From CAYOSF01 sp964406605 (GTDB lineage Bacteria > Chloroflexota > Dehalococcoidia > DSTF01 > RBG-16-68-14): a stretch of DNA of 64,000 bases. Where the stretch lies: NCBI GenBank assembly GCA_964406605.1, contig CAYOSF010000007.1:190225-254224 (forward strand). The letters run 5' to 3'. The position numbers and the translations under genes are program-made. The notes below the pieces were generated by a model. It had not been told where the DNA came from, did not search any database, and saw only the letters and a program-made list of their open reading frames with translations. This document shows, piece by piece, positions 6,904 through 16,800 of this stretch (position 1 is its first letter; each line of letters begins with the position of its first letter).

Positions 6904-8560
6904 CGCTCGTCTGGCCGTCCGCCGGCCTCAGGTCCAGTACCCGCAGCTCCAGGCCGCCCGCCGCGCGGCGGTCCGCCGAGAGTGTGTAGACCAGGTCGGT
7001 GCGGCTGCCTTCCTCGATGCCTTCCCCCTGCTGCCGGAAGGCGATCGCCGGCCAGGTGATCGCGCCGTCGCGGAGCTTGAGGCGCAGGTGCTGGCCGTCC
7101 TGCCCGATCAGCCACCGCTCCGTCACCACTGCGCCCCGGCTGAGGAAGACCGGCTCCGGGTTGCCGGGCCCGTGAGGCGCCAGCCGGCCCAGCCAGCGAA
7201 TCTCCTCCCCTCGCAGCGCCGAGAGCGGCAGTTCCGCGTCGATGTCGATGGTCGGCGTCAGGTCCACCCCGGCGAGCTGTTGCTCGGCGTGGGCCAGCAA
7301 CCGCTCCTTGATGGCCGCCAAGTTCTCGTTCTTAGCTGTATACCCTGCTGCCATCCGGTGGCCGCCGAAGCGCTCAAACAGATCCTCACAGATGCGCAGC
7401 GCCGCAGCCATGTCGAACGCTTCGATGCTGCGCGCGCTGGCCCGGCTGGTGCTCGCGCCTTTCTGGTAGACGACGGCAGGGCGGCTGTGTGACTCCGCCA
7501 GCCTGGACGCCACCAAACCGACGATGCCTGGATGGAACTCCGGGTGGCCTATCATGAGCAGCGGCGCGTCGCCTTCCTCGGCGACGAGGCCTTCCGCCAG
7601 CTGTAGGGCGTCCTCCGTGGCCTGCTGGCGGTCGCGGTTGAGGGCGTCCAGCTCGCCGGCGAGTTCCCGCGCGCGGTCATCGTTTGCGCAGACCAGCAGG
7701 TCGAAAGCGAGGCGCGCGTGGGCCAGGCGCCCGGCGGCGTTCAGCCGCGGCCCCAGACCGAAGGCGATGCCCTCGGTGTCGATGTGTTTCGCGTCGGTGC
7801 CCGACACGTCGAAGAGCGCTCGCAGCCCCGGCCGCTTCGTGTCGGCCAGCGCGGACAGCCCCTCGCGGACCAGCCGGCGGTTCTCTTGGACCAGGGGAGC
7901 CAGGTCGCAGACAGTGCCCAGGGCGACGAGCTCGAGCATCGACGGCTCGTCCGCCTGCCGGCGGAGCGCCTGGTCCAGCGCCAGCAACACGTAGTAGGCG
8001 ACGCCGCACGCGGCCGGCTCGCCGGTCGAGGACTCGTCCCGCTTGGGGTTGACGATCGCGGTGGCGGCGGGGAGGAGCGGTGGCACGGTGTGATGGTCCA
8101 GGATCAGCACGTCCATACCCTGCTCGCGGGCGAAGGCGACCTCGCGGAGGGAGCTGGTCCCGCAGTCGGCGGTGACCAGCAGGGTGGCGCCAAGACCATG
8201 AAGCGACTCTATGGCGGCAGCGTTGAGACCGTACCCCTCGTTGACCCGGTGGGGCAGGTAGGGGATCGTCCGCGCTCCGAGCGATGCGAGCCCCTCGGTC
8301 AGCAGGGCGGCCGCCGTCACGCCGTCGACGTCGAAGTCGCCGAAGACGGCGACGGTCTCGCCGTCGTTGCAGGCCCGGGCGAGCCGTGCGACCGCGATAT
8401 CAAGGTCCGGCAGGGCGAGCGGCGCCGCCGGCGCCGCGTCCAGGAATGCGTCCGCCTCCGCGGGTGTACGCACTCCCCTAAGCGCCAGCAGCCGCGCGAT
8501 GAGCGGCGGCCAGTCGCCCGCGGGCACCGCCTCCGGATCGGGGCGCAGCGACCAGTGCAT
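6878..8560 (-). CDS. recJ: Single-stranded-DNA-specific exonuclease RecJ
   Basis: RecJ degrades single-stranded DNA 5' to 3' in recombination and repair. The 560-residue protein, close to the standard length, shows the DHH-phosphoesterase motifs FGDFDVDGVTAAALL, VTADCGTSS and LILDHHTVPP, a second half with FGLGPRLNAAGRL, and the DHHA1-type motif ERFGGHRMAAGYT. The C-terminal OB-fold is present (APHGPGNPEPVF). It is the last gene of a leftward group that begins with fabD, 48 bases after the DinB-like gene, and its tail overlaps the dockerin gene by 26 bp on the other strand. Secure. Confidence 0.96.
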   Translation of the reverse strand: MHWSLRPDPEAVPAGDWPPLIARLLALRGVRTPAEADAFLDAAPAAPLALPDLDIAVARLARACNDGETVAVFGDFDVDGVTAAALLTEGLASLGARTIPYLPHRVNEGYGLNAAAIESLHGLGATLLVTADCGTSSLREVAFAREQGMDVLILDHHTVPPLLPAATAIVNPKRDESSTGEPAACGVAYYVLLALDQALRRQADEPSMLELVALGTVCDLAPLVQENRRLVREGLSALADTKRPGLRALFDVSGTDAKHIDTEGIAFGLGPRLNAAGRLAHARLAFDLLVCANDDRARELAGELDALNRDRQQATEDALQLAEGLVAEEGDAPLLMIGHPEFHPGIVGLVASRLAESHSRPAVVYQKGASTSRASARSIEAFDMAAALRICEDLFERFGGHRMAAGYTAKNENLAAIKERLLAHAEQQLAGVDLTPTIDIDAELPLSALRGEEIRWLGRLAPHGPGNPEPVFLSRGAVVTERWLIGQDGQHLRLKLRDGAITWPAIAFRQQGEGIEEGSRTDLVYTLSADRRAAGGLELRVLDLRPADGQTSVRTAGSVR

Positions 8561-8608
8561 CGTACTCAGCGTCCTCGCAGCCGGCCGTCCCGGCGGGGGC
8601 GTGGGAGT

Positions 8609-9088
8609 CTAGCTCTGCGGCCGGTCCGCGGCGTGGTAGATGTGGGAGAGGGCGTGCAGCACCAGCGCCGTGTCCGCGATCTCAGCGATCGTGCCGTTGA
8701 TCGGCCCGAAGCTGCGCCGCTGCTCGAGTTGCTCCTGCGGCATGCCCTGCACTATTTCGATGGCCTTCTCGTGCGATGCCTTGAAGGTCTCCATCAGCTC
8801 GGACTCGCTCATGCCCTCGCGGTCTGCGACGCCCTGGGCGTTGAAGGAGTCGATGTCAAAGCCTGCTCCCGGGTTCTGCCCCTCCTGCGCCTGCGCCAGC
8901 AGCGCCGCGAACCCCGGCAGCGCGTCCACGGTCGCCGTCAGGTGGCAGTAGATCTGCTTGACGTTCCAGCCGCCCTCTTCGTCGTGGACTTGCGCCTTCC
9001 AGTCCTCGGGCCCGAAACTGCCGGTGGTGCGCAAGCCCTCCCGGATAATCATCCGAAGGCCGTCGATGAGCTCCTCACGCGTCGTCAT
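8609..9088 (-). CDS. DinB-like four-helix metal-dependent protein
   Basis: A 159-residue helical protein of the DinB/MDMPI type. It starts MTTREELIDGLRMIIREG, has GGWNVKQIYCHLTATVDALPGFAALL with a putative metal His, and ends ALVLHALSHIYHAADRPQS, whose His pair would complete the site. Proteins of this fold include thiol-dependent transferases, but many have no assigned role. The ATG at 9088 is picked over the upstream codons because GAGGAGG stands about eight bases before it. It lies between fabF and recJ on the same strand, about 100 and 48 bases from them, so co-transcription is likely. Confidence 0.72.
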   Translation of the reverse strand: MTTREELIDGLRMIIREGLRTTGSFGPEDWKAQVHDEEGGWNVKQIYCHLTATVDALPGFAALLAQAQEGQNPGAGFDIDSFNAQGVADREGMSESELMETFKASHEKAIEIVQGMPQEQLEQRRSFGPINGTIAEIADTALVLHALSHIYHAADRPQS

Positions 9089-9187
9089 GATAGTGGTCCT
9101 CCTCAGAAGTGTGCTGCCTGCCGGCCCCGTGGCATGGCCGGCCCACCGGGCCACCCCGCTTCGGTAGCCCCGCTCGATGCGCTCAGT

Positions 9188-10468
9188 CTACTCTTCCAGC
9201 CGCCGGAAGACCACCGTCGCGTTGTGGCCGCCCAGCCCGACGGAATTGGAGAGCGCCGCCCGCACCCCCGCCTGCCGCGCCACGTTCGGCACGTAGTCCA
9301 GGTCACAGTCCGGATCGGGCACCTCGTAGTTGATCGTGGGCGGGATCAGGCCCTCATGGACGGCCTTTACGGCCACCAGCGCTTCGAGCGCGCCCGCGCC
9401 GCCCATCAGGTGGCCGACCATCGACTTGGTCGAACTGACCGCCAGCCGGTACGCGTGCTCGCCGAAGACGGCCTTGATGGCGGCCGTCTCCACCCTGTCG
9501 TTGAGCGGCGTGCCCGTCCCGTGGGGGTTGATGTAGTCGATCTCCTCCAGCGGCAGGCCCGATTTCCGGACCGCCATGCGCGTGGCCAGCACCGGCCCCC
9601 TGGCCGACTCGTGCGGAGCCTCCATGTCGTGCGCGTCATTGCTGGAGCCGTAGCCGACGACCTCGGCGTAGCAGCGGGCGCCGCGGGCGCGAGCCGACGC
9701 CAGGCTCTCCAGGACGAGCGCGGCCGCTCCCTCGCCTACGACGAATCCGTTGCGCCGGGCGTCGAACGGCTTGCAGGCCTTCGCGGGGTCCGGATCGGTG
9801 GCCACCCCGCGCAGCGCCTGGAATCCGGCCACGAGGATGGGAATGATCGGTTCGTCGGTACCGCCGCAGATGATGGCTCGCGCGTCTCCGCGCCGGATGG
9901 TTTCCATCGCCTCGCCGACGGCTGAGGTGCCGGTGGCGCAGGCCGAGGCCGGGCAGAAATTCGGTCCCTGTGCTCCCAGCGTGATCGCGATATGACCGGA
10001 CGTGGCATCGGGGATCATATGCGAGATCAGGAACGGGCTGACCCGCCGAGCGCCCCGCTCACGGAGGATGCTCTCCTGCTCCATAAGGAACGTGTAGCTG
10101 CCGCCGGCAGAGCCGAAGAACACGCCCACCTCCTCCGCGTTCGATTCGTCCACGACCAGCCCCGCGTCGGCAACGGCCTCCAGCGCGGTGACGACCCCGT
10201 ACCGCGCGGGGACCGTCATGCGCCGTAGCTCCTTGGCCGGAATGACCTCCTCGGGGTGAAAATCACGCACTTCCGCTACGATGTCGTTTTCGAAGGGCGA
10301 GGCGTCGAACTTGGTGAGTCGGCCGACGCCGGAGCGGCCGCCAACCATCGCCGCCCACGCCGTGGGCGCGTCGTTGCCCACCGGGCAGACGGCTCCCAGG
10401 CCGGTAACCACCACCCGTTGCTCGGCGGGCAGCTCAAAGAAGGGAGGATACGAGGATGTCTGGTTCAT
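9188..10468 (-). CDS. fabF: Beta-ketoacyl-ACP synthase II
   Basis: FabF elongates acyl-ACP with malonyl-ACP. From the ATG at 10468 it has 426 residues, normal for KAS II. The thiolase fold is evident: VVVTGLGAVCPVGN at the N-terminus, nucleophile ACATGT with Cys near residue 177, first His in NPHGTGTPLND, second His in KSMVGHLMGGAGALEA, and NSVGLGGHNATVVF at the end. The frame stays open 47 codons further up, through low-complexity Pro/Gly/Arg codons, but the family starts just before VVVTGLG. No clear ribosome-binding site precedes the ATG. fabD lies 88 bp upstream on the same strand; acpP and fabG, which often sit between them, are absent. Confidence 0.95.
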   Translation of the reverse strand: MNQTSSYPPFFELPAEQRVVVTGLGAVCPVGNDAPTAWAAMVGGRSGVGRLTKFDASPFENDIVAEVRDFHPEEVIPAKELRRMTVPARYGVVTALEAVADAGLVVDESNAEEVGVFFGSAGGSYTFLMEQESILRERGARRVSPFLISHMIPDATSGHIAITLGAQGPNFCPASACATGTSAVGEAMETIRRGDARAIICGGTDEPIIPILVAGFQALRGVATDPDPAKACKPFDARRNGFVVGEGAAALVLESLASARARGARCYAEVVGYGSSNDAHDMEAPHESARGPVLATRMAVRKSGLPLEEIDYINPHGTGTPLNDRVETAAIKAVFGEHAYRLAVSSTKSMVGHLMGGAGALEALVAVKAVHEGLIPPTINYEVPDPDCDLDYVPNVARQAGVRAALSNSVGLGGHNATVVFRRLEE

Positions 10469-10556
10469 CGGCGGCGGCCCAGGGCCGTGGTGTGGGGAGG
10501 TCGGTCCGGTCGCGCCGGCGCCTGTCTGGGAACGAGGAGGCTGCGTGGCGCCCGCG

Positions 10557-11648
10557 TCACGGAGCGACCTCGACCTCTTGTCGAGTGGTCGGCTCCGGCT
10601 CGTGTCCATCGGTATCCGCCGGCCCGACGACGGGAACCGTGGCTGCCAGGACGTCGTAGGTCGAGTCGTCGTCGGCGCGCAGGACTTGCGCGTCTCCCTT
10701 GATGCGGCTGACCAGCTTCGAGAGCGCGTGTCCCGGCCCGACCTCCACGAACGGGCTCGCGCCTTCGTTGGCCATGGTGACGACGCAGCGCGCCCACTGC
10801 ACTGCCGCGCAGATCTGATTGGAGAGTTCGTCGCGCACCTCCTCCGCCGTCGTCAGCAGCCTCGCGGAGATGTTGGATACCAGAGGCGGGTCGGGGTCGC
10901 GAAAGTGGAGCGCCGAGATGAAGCGCGATAGCTCGTGGGCGGCGTCTTTCATGAGAGGGGTATGGCCGGGAACGCTGATGCGGAGGGGCAGCGCCCGCCC
11001 GCCTCGCTCCTTGAGCAGGGCCATGGCCCGCTGGAGCGCGCCCGTCTCGCCGGAGATAACGGTCTGGTCGGGCGCATTGAGCACCGCCACGCCCACTTTC
11101 CCTTCGGGCGATGCCTCCCGGCACGCCTCGTCCACCTCGTGATCGCTCAGTCCCAGTATCGTGACCAGCCCGCCCGGCCGGTTGCGCGCCCACTCGGCCA
11201 TCACGCGCCCGCGCTCGCGCACCAGCCGAAGCCCGTCGCTGAAGTCGATGGAGTCCGCCGCAACGGCGGCGCTGAACTGACCGAGGCTATGGCCGGCCAT
11301 GAGCGACGGCCGCAGACGGCGTCCCTTCTCCTGCAGACGCTCGCGCAGATAGGCCAGGTAGGCGACGCTGGTGGTGAGGACGGCGGGCTGCGTGTTGACG
11401 GTATCCTTCAGCTCCTCCTCGGAGCCCTCGAAGCAGAGGTGGGAGATGCGGAACCCCAGCACCTCATCGGCCTGGGCGAAGACCTCGCGCGCCGCCCGCG
11501 AGACCTCGGCGATGCGCTTGCCCATCTCCGTGTGTTGCGAGCCCTGGCCGGGAAAGAGCAGCGCCAGGCCCCGACGGGGCTGCTCTTCAGGCGCCCCGGT
11601 CGGCTGCTCGTCGGTTGACGCGGTGTCGGGTGAAGCTTCCTTGGTCAC
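10557..11648 (-). CDS. fabD: Malonyl-CoA:ACP transacylase FabD
   Basis: FabD loads malonate from CoA onto ACP. The 363-residue protein has LLFPGQGSQHTEMGK near residue 30, the nucleophile elbow AGHSLGQFSA with Ser near residue 121, the catalytic His segment SVPGHTPLM and FVEVGPGHALSKLV. It is longer than typical FabD by about 25 residues at the N-terminus (acidic, Pro/Thr-rich) and about 40 at the C-terminus (acidic tail ending QEVEVAP), both probably disordered. fabF follows 88 bp downstream. A minus-strand TATAGT at 11703-11708 may be its -10 box. Confidence 0.95.
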   Translation of the reverse strand: MTKEASPDTASTDEQPTGAPEEQPRRGLALLFPGQGSQHTEMGKRIAEVSRAAREVFAQADEVLGFRISHLCFEGSEEELKDTVNTQPAVLTTSVAYLAYLRERLQEKGRRLRPSLMAGHSLGQFSAAVAADSIDFSDGLRLVRERGRVMAEWARNRPGGLVTILGLSDHEVDEACREASPEGKVGVAVLNAPDQTVISGETGALQRAMALLKERGGRALPLRISVPGHTPLMKDAAHELSRFISALHFRDPDPPLVSNISARLLTTAEEVRDELSNQICAAVQWARCVVTMANEGASPFVEVGPGHALSKLVSRIKGDAQVLRADDDSTYDVLAATVPVVGPADTDGHEPEPTTRQEVEVAP

Positions 11649-11702
11649 CGCATGGTCTCCCGCGGCCCGAATCCGGCGGGCCGCTCGTCAATTTGATGGA
11701 TA

Positions 11703-11708
11703 ACTATA
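11703..11708 (-). promoter_or_regulatory. Possible -10 box of fabD
   Basis: On the minus strand GC-TATAGT lies 54 bases before the fabD ATG in an AT-richer stretch. The -35 region is not convincing. Confidence 0.4.
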
Positions 11709-11783
11709 GCACGGGTATCGCAAACATCGAAACAATCGATAATGCCGGCGCTAGGCCGTATCGGCCACGATCTCGATTGCTTT

Positions 11784-12080
11784 CTACTCCTTGGGTCCGA
11801 TGTCGGGGAGGTCGAAGTCGTCCACGGGGACGGCTTCCGCGCCCTTAAGGTCGGGCACCGTATCCGCCAGCAGCCGTTCGATGCCCATGCGCATCGTCAT
11901 CGCGCTCATGGGGCAGCCGTTGCAGGCTCCCAGTAGCTGGAGGCGGGCTACCCCCTCCTGCGTCACCTCCAGCACCTTCACGTCGCCGCCGTGCGACTGG
12001 ATGTAGGGCCGGATCTCGTTCAGGATCCGGTCGACCTGGCTTGCCAGCCTCCTGCGCTGCGGGCGCGTCATCTTGTCCAT
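11784..12080 (-). CDS. NifU-like C-terminal domain Fe-S scaffold (Nfu type)
   Basis: A 98-residue stand-alone NifU C-terminal domain. It has a helical start (LASQVDRILNEIRPYIQSHGGDVKVLEV), then the invariant cluster ligands in LLGACNGCPMSAMTMRMGIERLL. Two subunits share one 4Fe-4S cluster that is passed to target enzymes. The ATG at 12080 is used because upstream codons (RLRPCVTLETT) are not family-like; MTRPQ three codons later is also possible. The next gene upstream on the same strand encodes another small Fe-S protein. Confident as to family. Confidence 0.9.
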   Translation of the reverse strand: MDKMTRPQRRRLASQVDRILNEIRPYIQSHGGDVKVLEVTQEGVARLQLLGACNGCPMSAMTMRMGIERLLADTVPDLKGAEAVPVDDFDLPDIGPKE

Positions 12081-12170
12081 CGTTGTTTCGAGGGTAACAC
12101 AGGGGCGTAAGCGACTCAAAGACCCCTCTTCCGCATACTTGGAGAGGCCTTCGGGCGGGCGCGCGTCGGC

Positions 12171-12371
12171 CTAACCCGCCCGGGCTTTGCTCTCGAAACC
12201 TACCTTGTTGTGCGTGCTGTCGCAGAACGGCTTGTTGGACGACTGGCCGCAGCGGCACAGGAGGATGGTGTCCTTCGTTTCGAACTCCTTGCCGTCCGCG
12301 TCGACGAGCTTCGCGCCGCCCTTCACGACATACGGCCCGTTGTCGGAAGGGGTGATCGTGACGTCTGCCAT
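12171..12371 (-). CDS. CDGSH-type iron-sulfur protein
   Basis: The 66-residue protein has the signature of CDGSH/mitoNEET-like domains: LLCRCGQSSNKPFCDSTHNKVGF, with three Cys and one His as ligands of a 2Fe-2S cluster (Ser-Thr replace the Gly-Ser of the classic name). These proteins are taken to be redox or cluster-transfer factors. The ATG at 12371 is preceded by AAGGAGA, which decides the start. It lies about 90 bp upstream of the Nfu-type gene on the same strand, suggesting a small Fe-S unit. Confidence 0.92.
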   Translation of the reverse strand: MADVTITPSDNGPYVVKGGAKLVDADGKEFETKDTILLCRCGQSSNKPFCDSTHNKVGFESKARAG

Positions 12372-12477
12372 GCGTTCTCTCCTTGCTGAGCTCTGCAAGC
12401 ACCGTTCCGGTCTTACCCTATCCCAGCGCTTTCGACGCTGTCAACGCTCTTCTTTCGCGCACTGTGTCCGGGCGCGG

Positions 12478-13281
12478 ATGCGTTACGATGTGCGCGTGAC
12501 CGACCTCATTCGACGCGCCCTTGCCGTGAACCAGGCGTTCCTCGCGCTCGGCAACGAGCGCTTCGAGGCGGAGGGCGCCGTCTTCGTGCGCAACCGCTCG
12601 CTGCCGGCGGTCCGCGACTGTAACCACGTCGCGCACGTCACCGCCTCGACCCCGGAGGAGATCGACCGGCTGCTGGCCCGCGTGGAACGCGAGTTCGACG
12701 GCCTGCCCCACCGTCGATTCGACCTCGACTTCACCGCGCCGCCCGAACTTGAGGCGCGCCTCGCCCATGAAGGCTACCGGCGGAACGATGTCCTGATTAT
12801 GGTGCTCGAAGGCGACCTCGTCGGCGAGGCCCGGCCGCATGACGTCCGGGAGGTCGAGGACGAGGCCGGCTGGGCGGCCTATGCTTCGCTGTATGGGATC
12901 GACTGGCGGGAGTACCAGCAGCGCTCCAGCCAGGACGAGAGCGACCAGGTCGCCCGCGCGATGCTGCAGGCGCGCCGGATCAAGTCGCCTCCCATGCGCT
13001 ACTGGCTCGTCTACCTCGACGGCGAGCCGCGCTCGTACGGGTCGTCCTGGGTGTCGGACGACGGCATGGGGCAGGTGGAGGACCTGTTCACCCATCCCGG
13101 CTTCCGCCACCGCGGCCTCGCGACCGCGCTCATCCATCGCAGCGTCGCCGATTGCCGGGAGCGCGGCGCTGGGCCCGTCGTCATCGTCTGCGACCCGGAC
13201 GATACCCCCAAGGACATGTACGCCGCCATGGGCTTCCGCCCCGTGGCGATCAAGCGTGCCTGGTGGAAGGCGGCCCGTTGA
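12478..13281 (+). CDS. GNAT family N-acetyltransferase
   Basis: A 267-residue protein with a C-terminal GNAT domain. The acetyl-CoA loop reads VEDLFTHPGFRHRGLATALIHRSV, and the last strands give VVIVCDPDDTPKDMYAAMGFRPV. The N-terminal half (NQAFLALGNERFEAEGAVFVRNRSLP) resembles a degenerate second GNAT unit. Substrate unknown. The start could be the ATG at 12478 or one of two GTG codons shortly after. The gene is divergent from the CDGSH gene and is followed by a repeat-filled gap. Confidence 0.82.
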   Translation: MRYDVRVTDLIRRALAVNQAFLALGNERFEAEGAVFVRNRSLPAVRDCNHVAHVTASTPEEIDRLLARVEREFDGLPHRRFDLDFTAPPELEARLAHEGYRRNDVLIMVLEGDLVGEARPHDVREVEDEAGWAAYASLYGIDWREYQQRSSQDESDQVARAMLQARRIKSPPMRYWLVYLDGEPRSYGSSWVSDDGMGQVEDLFTHPGFRHRGLATALIHRSVADCRERGAGPVVIVCDPDDTPKDMYAAMGFRPVAIKRAWWKAAR

Positions 13282-13510
13282 AGAAACACCGTAGCCGAGC
13301 CTACCACGTCTTTCGTCACCCTGAACCAAACAGCCTGTGCGCCTGAGGCGGGGAGGATCTAGCGGACCGGCCTGTCCCCCGCACACCGCAGGGGCGCATC
13401 GCGATGCGCCCCTACATGGCTATGGCACATCAGGACGTTGAAAAGAGGACTCGCTCCGCTGTGCCATGCCGAGCCTGTCGAGGCGCCGGCTGCTGGCGGG
13501 CACCCCCGGC

Positions 13511-13538
13511 GTAGGGGCGCACGGCCGTGCGCCCCTAC
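13511..13538. repeat. 28-bp perfect palindrome
   Basis: GTAGGGGCGCACGG and its exact reverse complement meet with no loop. Cores of the same sequence (GGGCGCACGGCCGTGCGCCC) recur at 13734-13753, and a relative with another centre at 13391-13412. Such repeats are of the REP/BIME class. Confidence 0.85.
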
Positions 13539-13812
13539 ATCCGCCCTCATCTTAGGGGCCGACCTCGTCCATCACGCCATCCGTCATCCTGAGCGAAGCG
13601 AAGGATCTAGCCGCTGGCGAGGCGGCCCAACATGGCCATGGCACATCAGGACGCTGGAAGGACAGGCACGCACCGTTCCTGCCATGCCGAGCCTGTCGAG
13701 GTATCGCCCGTCGGCGGGCGGTCCCCGGGCTACGGGCGCACGGCCGTGCGCCCCCACCATCCTCTCCCCCCAATCCAACATAATTTCCCCTCAACCAGGC
13801 GCCCGGCCCTGC

Positions 13813-13818
13813 TATAAT
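13813..13818 (+). promoter_or_regulatory. -10 box of dnaE
   Basis: A consensus TATAAT in the context GCTATAATGG lies 30 bases before the dnaE ATG. The -35 region (near 13790) is poor. Confidence 0.55.
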
Positions 13819-13848
13819 GGCCTTGCTGGGACCCTCTAAAGCGCTAGA

Positions 13849-16800
13849 ATGTTTACGCACCTTCACCTTCACACTGAGTACAGCCTCCTCGACGGCCTCT
13901 CCCGCATCCCCCAGCTCCTCGACCGGGTGCGTGAGATGGGGCAGGAGGCATGCGCCATCACCGACCACGGCGCCCTCTACGGCGCCATCGATTTCTACCA
14001 GGAGGCGCGCAGCCGCCACATCAAGCCGATCATCGGGGTCGAGGCGTACGTGGCGCACGGCAAGCGCCGGTCGCACGACGCGAAGGAGAAGTCGCCCCAC
14101 CACCTGACGCTGCTCGCCCGCAACCAGGAGGGCTATCGGAACCTGCTGGCTCTGGTCACCAAGGCCAACTTGGAGGGCTACTACTACAAGCCGCGCATGG
14201 ACCGCGAGCTGTTCGAGCAGCACGGCGCGGGCATCATCGCCCTCTCCGGCTGTCAGTCCGGCGAGATACGCCGCCTGCTCATGGACGGCCGCCGCGACGA
14301 CGCCCTGGCGCTGGCGAACTGGTCGCGCGAGGTCTTCGACGGCTACTACTTCGAGCTGCAGGAGAACGGCCTGCCCGAGGTGACGGCGGTCAACAAGCAG
14401 CTCGTGGAGCTCTCGCGCGAGCACGGCATCCCTGTCGTCGCCACCGCCGACAGCCACTACGTCTGCTCGGAAGATGCCCCCGACCACGAAGTCCTCCTCT
14501 GCATCGGCACCAACTCGTCGATGCTGGACGAGAAGCGCATGCGCATGAACGCTCCGGTCTACTACGTGCTGTCCGAGGAGGAGATGCGCGCCCGCTTCGA
14601 CGGCCTGCCGGAGGCGGTCGACAACACCCAGCACGTCGCGGAGTCCTGCGACCTGACCCTGGAGTTCGGCCGACTCCACCTGCCGGACGCCGAGTTGCCG
14701 TCGGGCATCAGCCCGGACGAGCACCTGGCGAAGCTGGCCTGGGACGGACTGGAGCGCCGGTACCCGAACGCCGCCGAGGCCGTCCGCCGCCTCCTCCAGT
14801 ACGAGCTGGATGTCGTGCGCGAGACCGGCTTCACGAACTACATCCTCGTCGTGTACGATTTTGCGCAGTTCGCGCGCAGCAATGGCATCGCCATGGGCGT
14901 GCGCGGCTCAGCCGCCGCCAGCGTCCTGCTCTACTGCCTGGACGTGACCGACGTCGAGCCGCTGGCCCACCGCCTCGTCTTCGAGCGGTTCCTCAACGTG
15001 GAGCGGCGCGAGATGCCGGACGTGGACTTCGACTTCGCCGACGACCGCCGCGACGAGGTGATCCGCTACGCCGCGGAGCGCTACGGCCACGACCACGTCG
15101 CCCAGATCATCACCTTCGGGACGCTCGGGGCGAAAGCGGCCATCCGGGACACCGGCCGCGCCCTCGGCATGACCTACGGCGAGACCGACCGCGTCGCCCG
15201 CCTGGTGCCCAGCCTGCTCAACATGACCCTCGACCGGGCGCTGGACGAGAGCCGGGACCTGGCCCTCGCCTACGAGGCTGACGAACAGGTCCAGAAGCTC
15301 GTGGACACCGCCCGACGGCTGGAGGGCATCGCCCGCCACGCCAGCACCCACGCGGCGGGTCTCGTCATCTCTCGAGAGCCCCTGGTGGAGCACGTGCCGC
15401 TCCAGCGCCCGCCCCGCGGCGACGAGTCGGCCATCCCGACCACCCAGTACGCCATGGAACAGGTGGCGCAGATCGGCCTGCTCAAGCTGGATCTGCTGGG
15501 GCTGGTGAACCTCACCATCCTCGGCCGCGCCGTCGAGCACATCCGCCGCTCACGCGGTGTCGAGCTGGACCTGCGCAGCCTGCCCGACGGCGACCCGGAG
15601 ACGTACGCGCTGCTGTCGAAGGGCGAGACCTTCGGCGTGTTCCAGTTGGAGTCGGCCGGGATGCGACGGTCCATCCAGGAGCTCAGGCCCAACAGCCTCG
15701 GCGACCTGGCCGCCATGGTCGCGCTCTACCGGCCCGGCCCGATCCAGCACATCCCGATCTTCTGCGCCGCCAAGCACGGCGAGCAGAAGATCGTCTACCC
15801 GCACGCCGACCTGGCCGACATCCTGGACGAGACCTACGGCGTCATCACCTATCAGGACCAGGTGCTGCTCATCGCGCAGAAGTTCGCCGGCTACACCCTG
15901 GGCGAGGCCGACGTCATGCGCAAGGCGATGGGCAAGAAGATCCCGGAGGTGATGCGCGCAGAGCGGGACAGGTTCGTCAAGGGCGCCAAGCGCAACGGCT
16001 ACAACGAAGGGGAAGCCCAGGAGATCTTCGAGCTCATCCTGCCGTTCGCCGGCTACGCGTTCAACAAGGCCCACGCCGTCTGCTACGCGACCATCGCCTA
16101 CCAGACGGCCTATCTCAAGGCGCACTACCCCGCCGAGTACATGACGGCCGTGCTCGCGCTCGCGGCCAGCCACCCGACGGGCGCCCAGGACCGTATCGCG
16201 GCCGCCGTGGCGGAGTGCGCGAAGCTGGGTATCTCGGTCGCGCCGCCGGACGTCAACCGCAGCCAGGCGAACTTCGCACTGGAGTCGCGGGAGGAAGGCG
16301 GCGCGACGATCCGCTTCGGGCTGCAGCAGATCAAGAACGTCGGCGCGGGCGCCGCCGAGACCATCGTGGAGGAGCGAGACCGGGAGGGTCCCTTTGCCTC
16401 CATCGAGGACTTCTGCCGTCGTGTCGATCTGAAGACGGTCAACAAGCGGGCGCTGGAGGGTCTGATCAAGGCGGGCGCTCTAACCGCCTTCGGCGATCGT
16501 GGCACGCACCTGGCGAACCTGGACCGGCTCGTCTCGCTGGCACAGCGGGAGCAACGGCTGAAGGAGTCGGGCCAGGCGACGATGTTCGACCTGTTCGGTG
16601 ACCAGGTTGCCACGCCGATGCCGCCCCTGCGTCTGGAGGAAGCGCCCGTGCCGCGCGCCGAGGAGCTCATGTGGGAGAAGGAGCTGCTGGGCGTGTACGT
16701 CTCTGAGCACCCTTTCAAGGCTGCGGCCGGCGTTCTGTTGCCCCAGGTCAATGCCGTCTGCGCCGAGCTGGCCGCCGAGGGGCGCCCGTCTCAGCCGCCC

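Larger units (their letters stand above)
13282..13848. repeat. Gene-free block of palindromes and direct repeats
   Basis: No gene is supported here. Three GC palindromes stand at 13391-13412, 13511-13538 (28 bp, perfect) and 13734-13753. A 25-bp phrase containing ATGGCACATCAGGACG occurs at 13416-13440 and 13632-13656, and a 22-bp phrase TGCCATGCCGAGCCTGTCGA plus GG at 13462-13483 and 13680-13701. A phrase CATCCTGAGCGAAGCGAAGG lies within 13582-13608. The order phrase 1, phrase 2, palindrome occurs twice, so this looks like two diverged copies of a composite element of about 220-230 bp with period close to 217. Confidence 0.8.

Noticed and set aside
7718..9925. A 735-codon open frame on the plus strand
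   Set aside because: It runs antisense to recJ, the DinB-like gene and fabF, which all have clear family motifs; the product is a Gly/Arg-rich string typical of a GC-rich shadow frame.
13282..13848. CRISPR array
   Set aside because: The repeated units differ in length and spacing, occur only twice, and include long palindromes; no cas gene is near.
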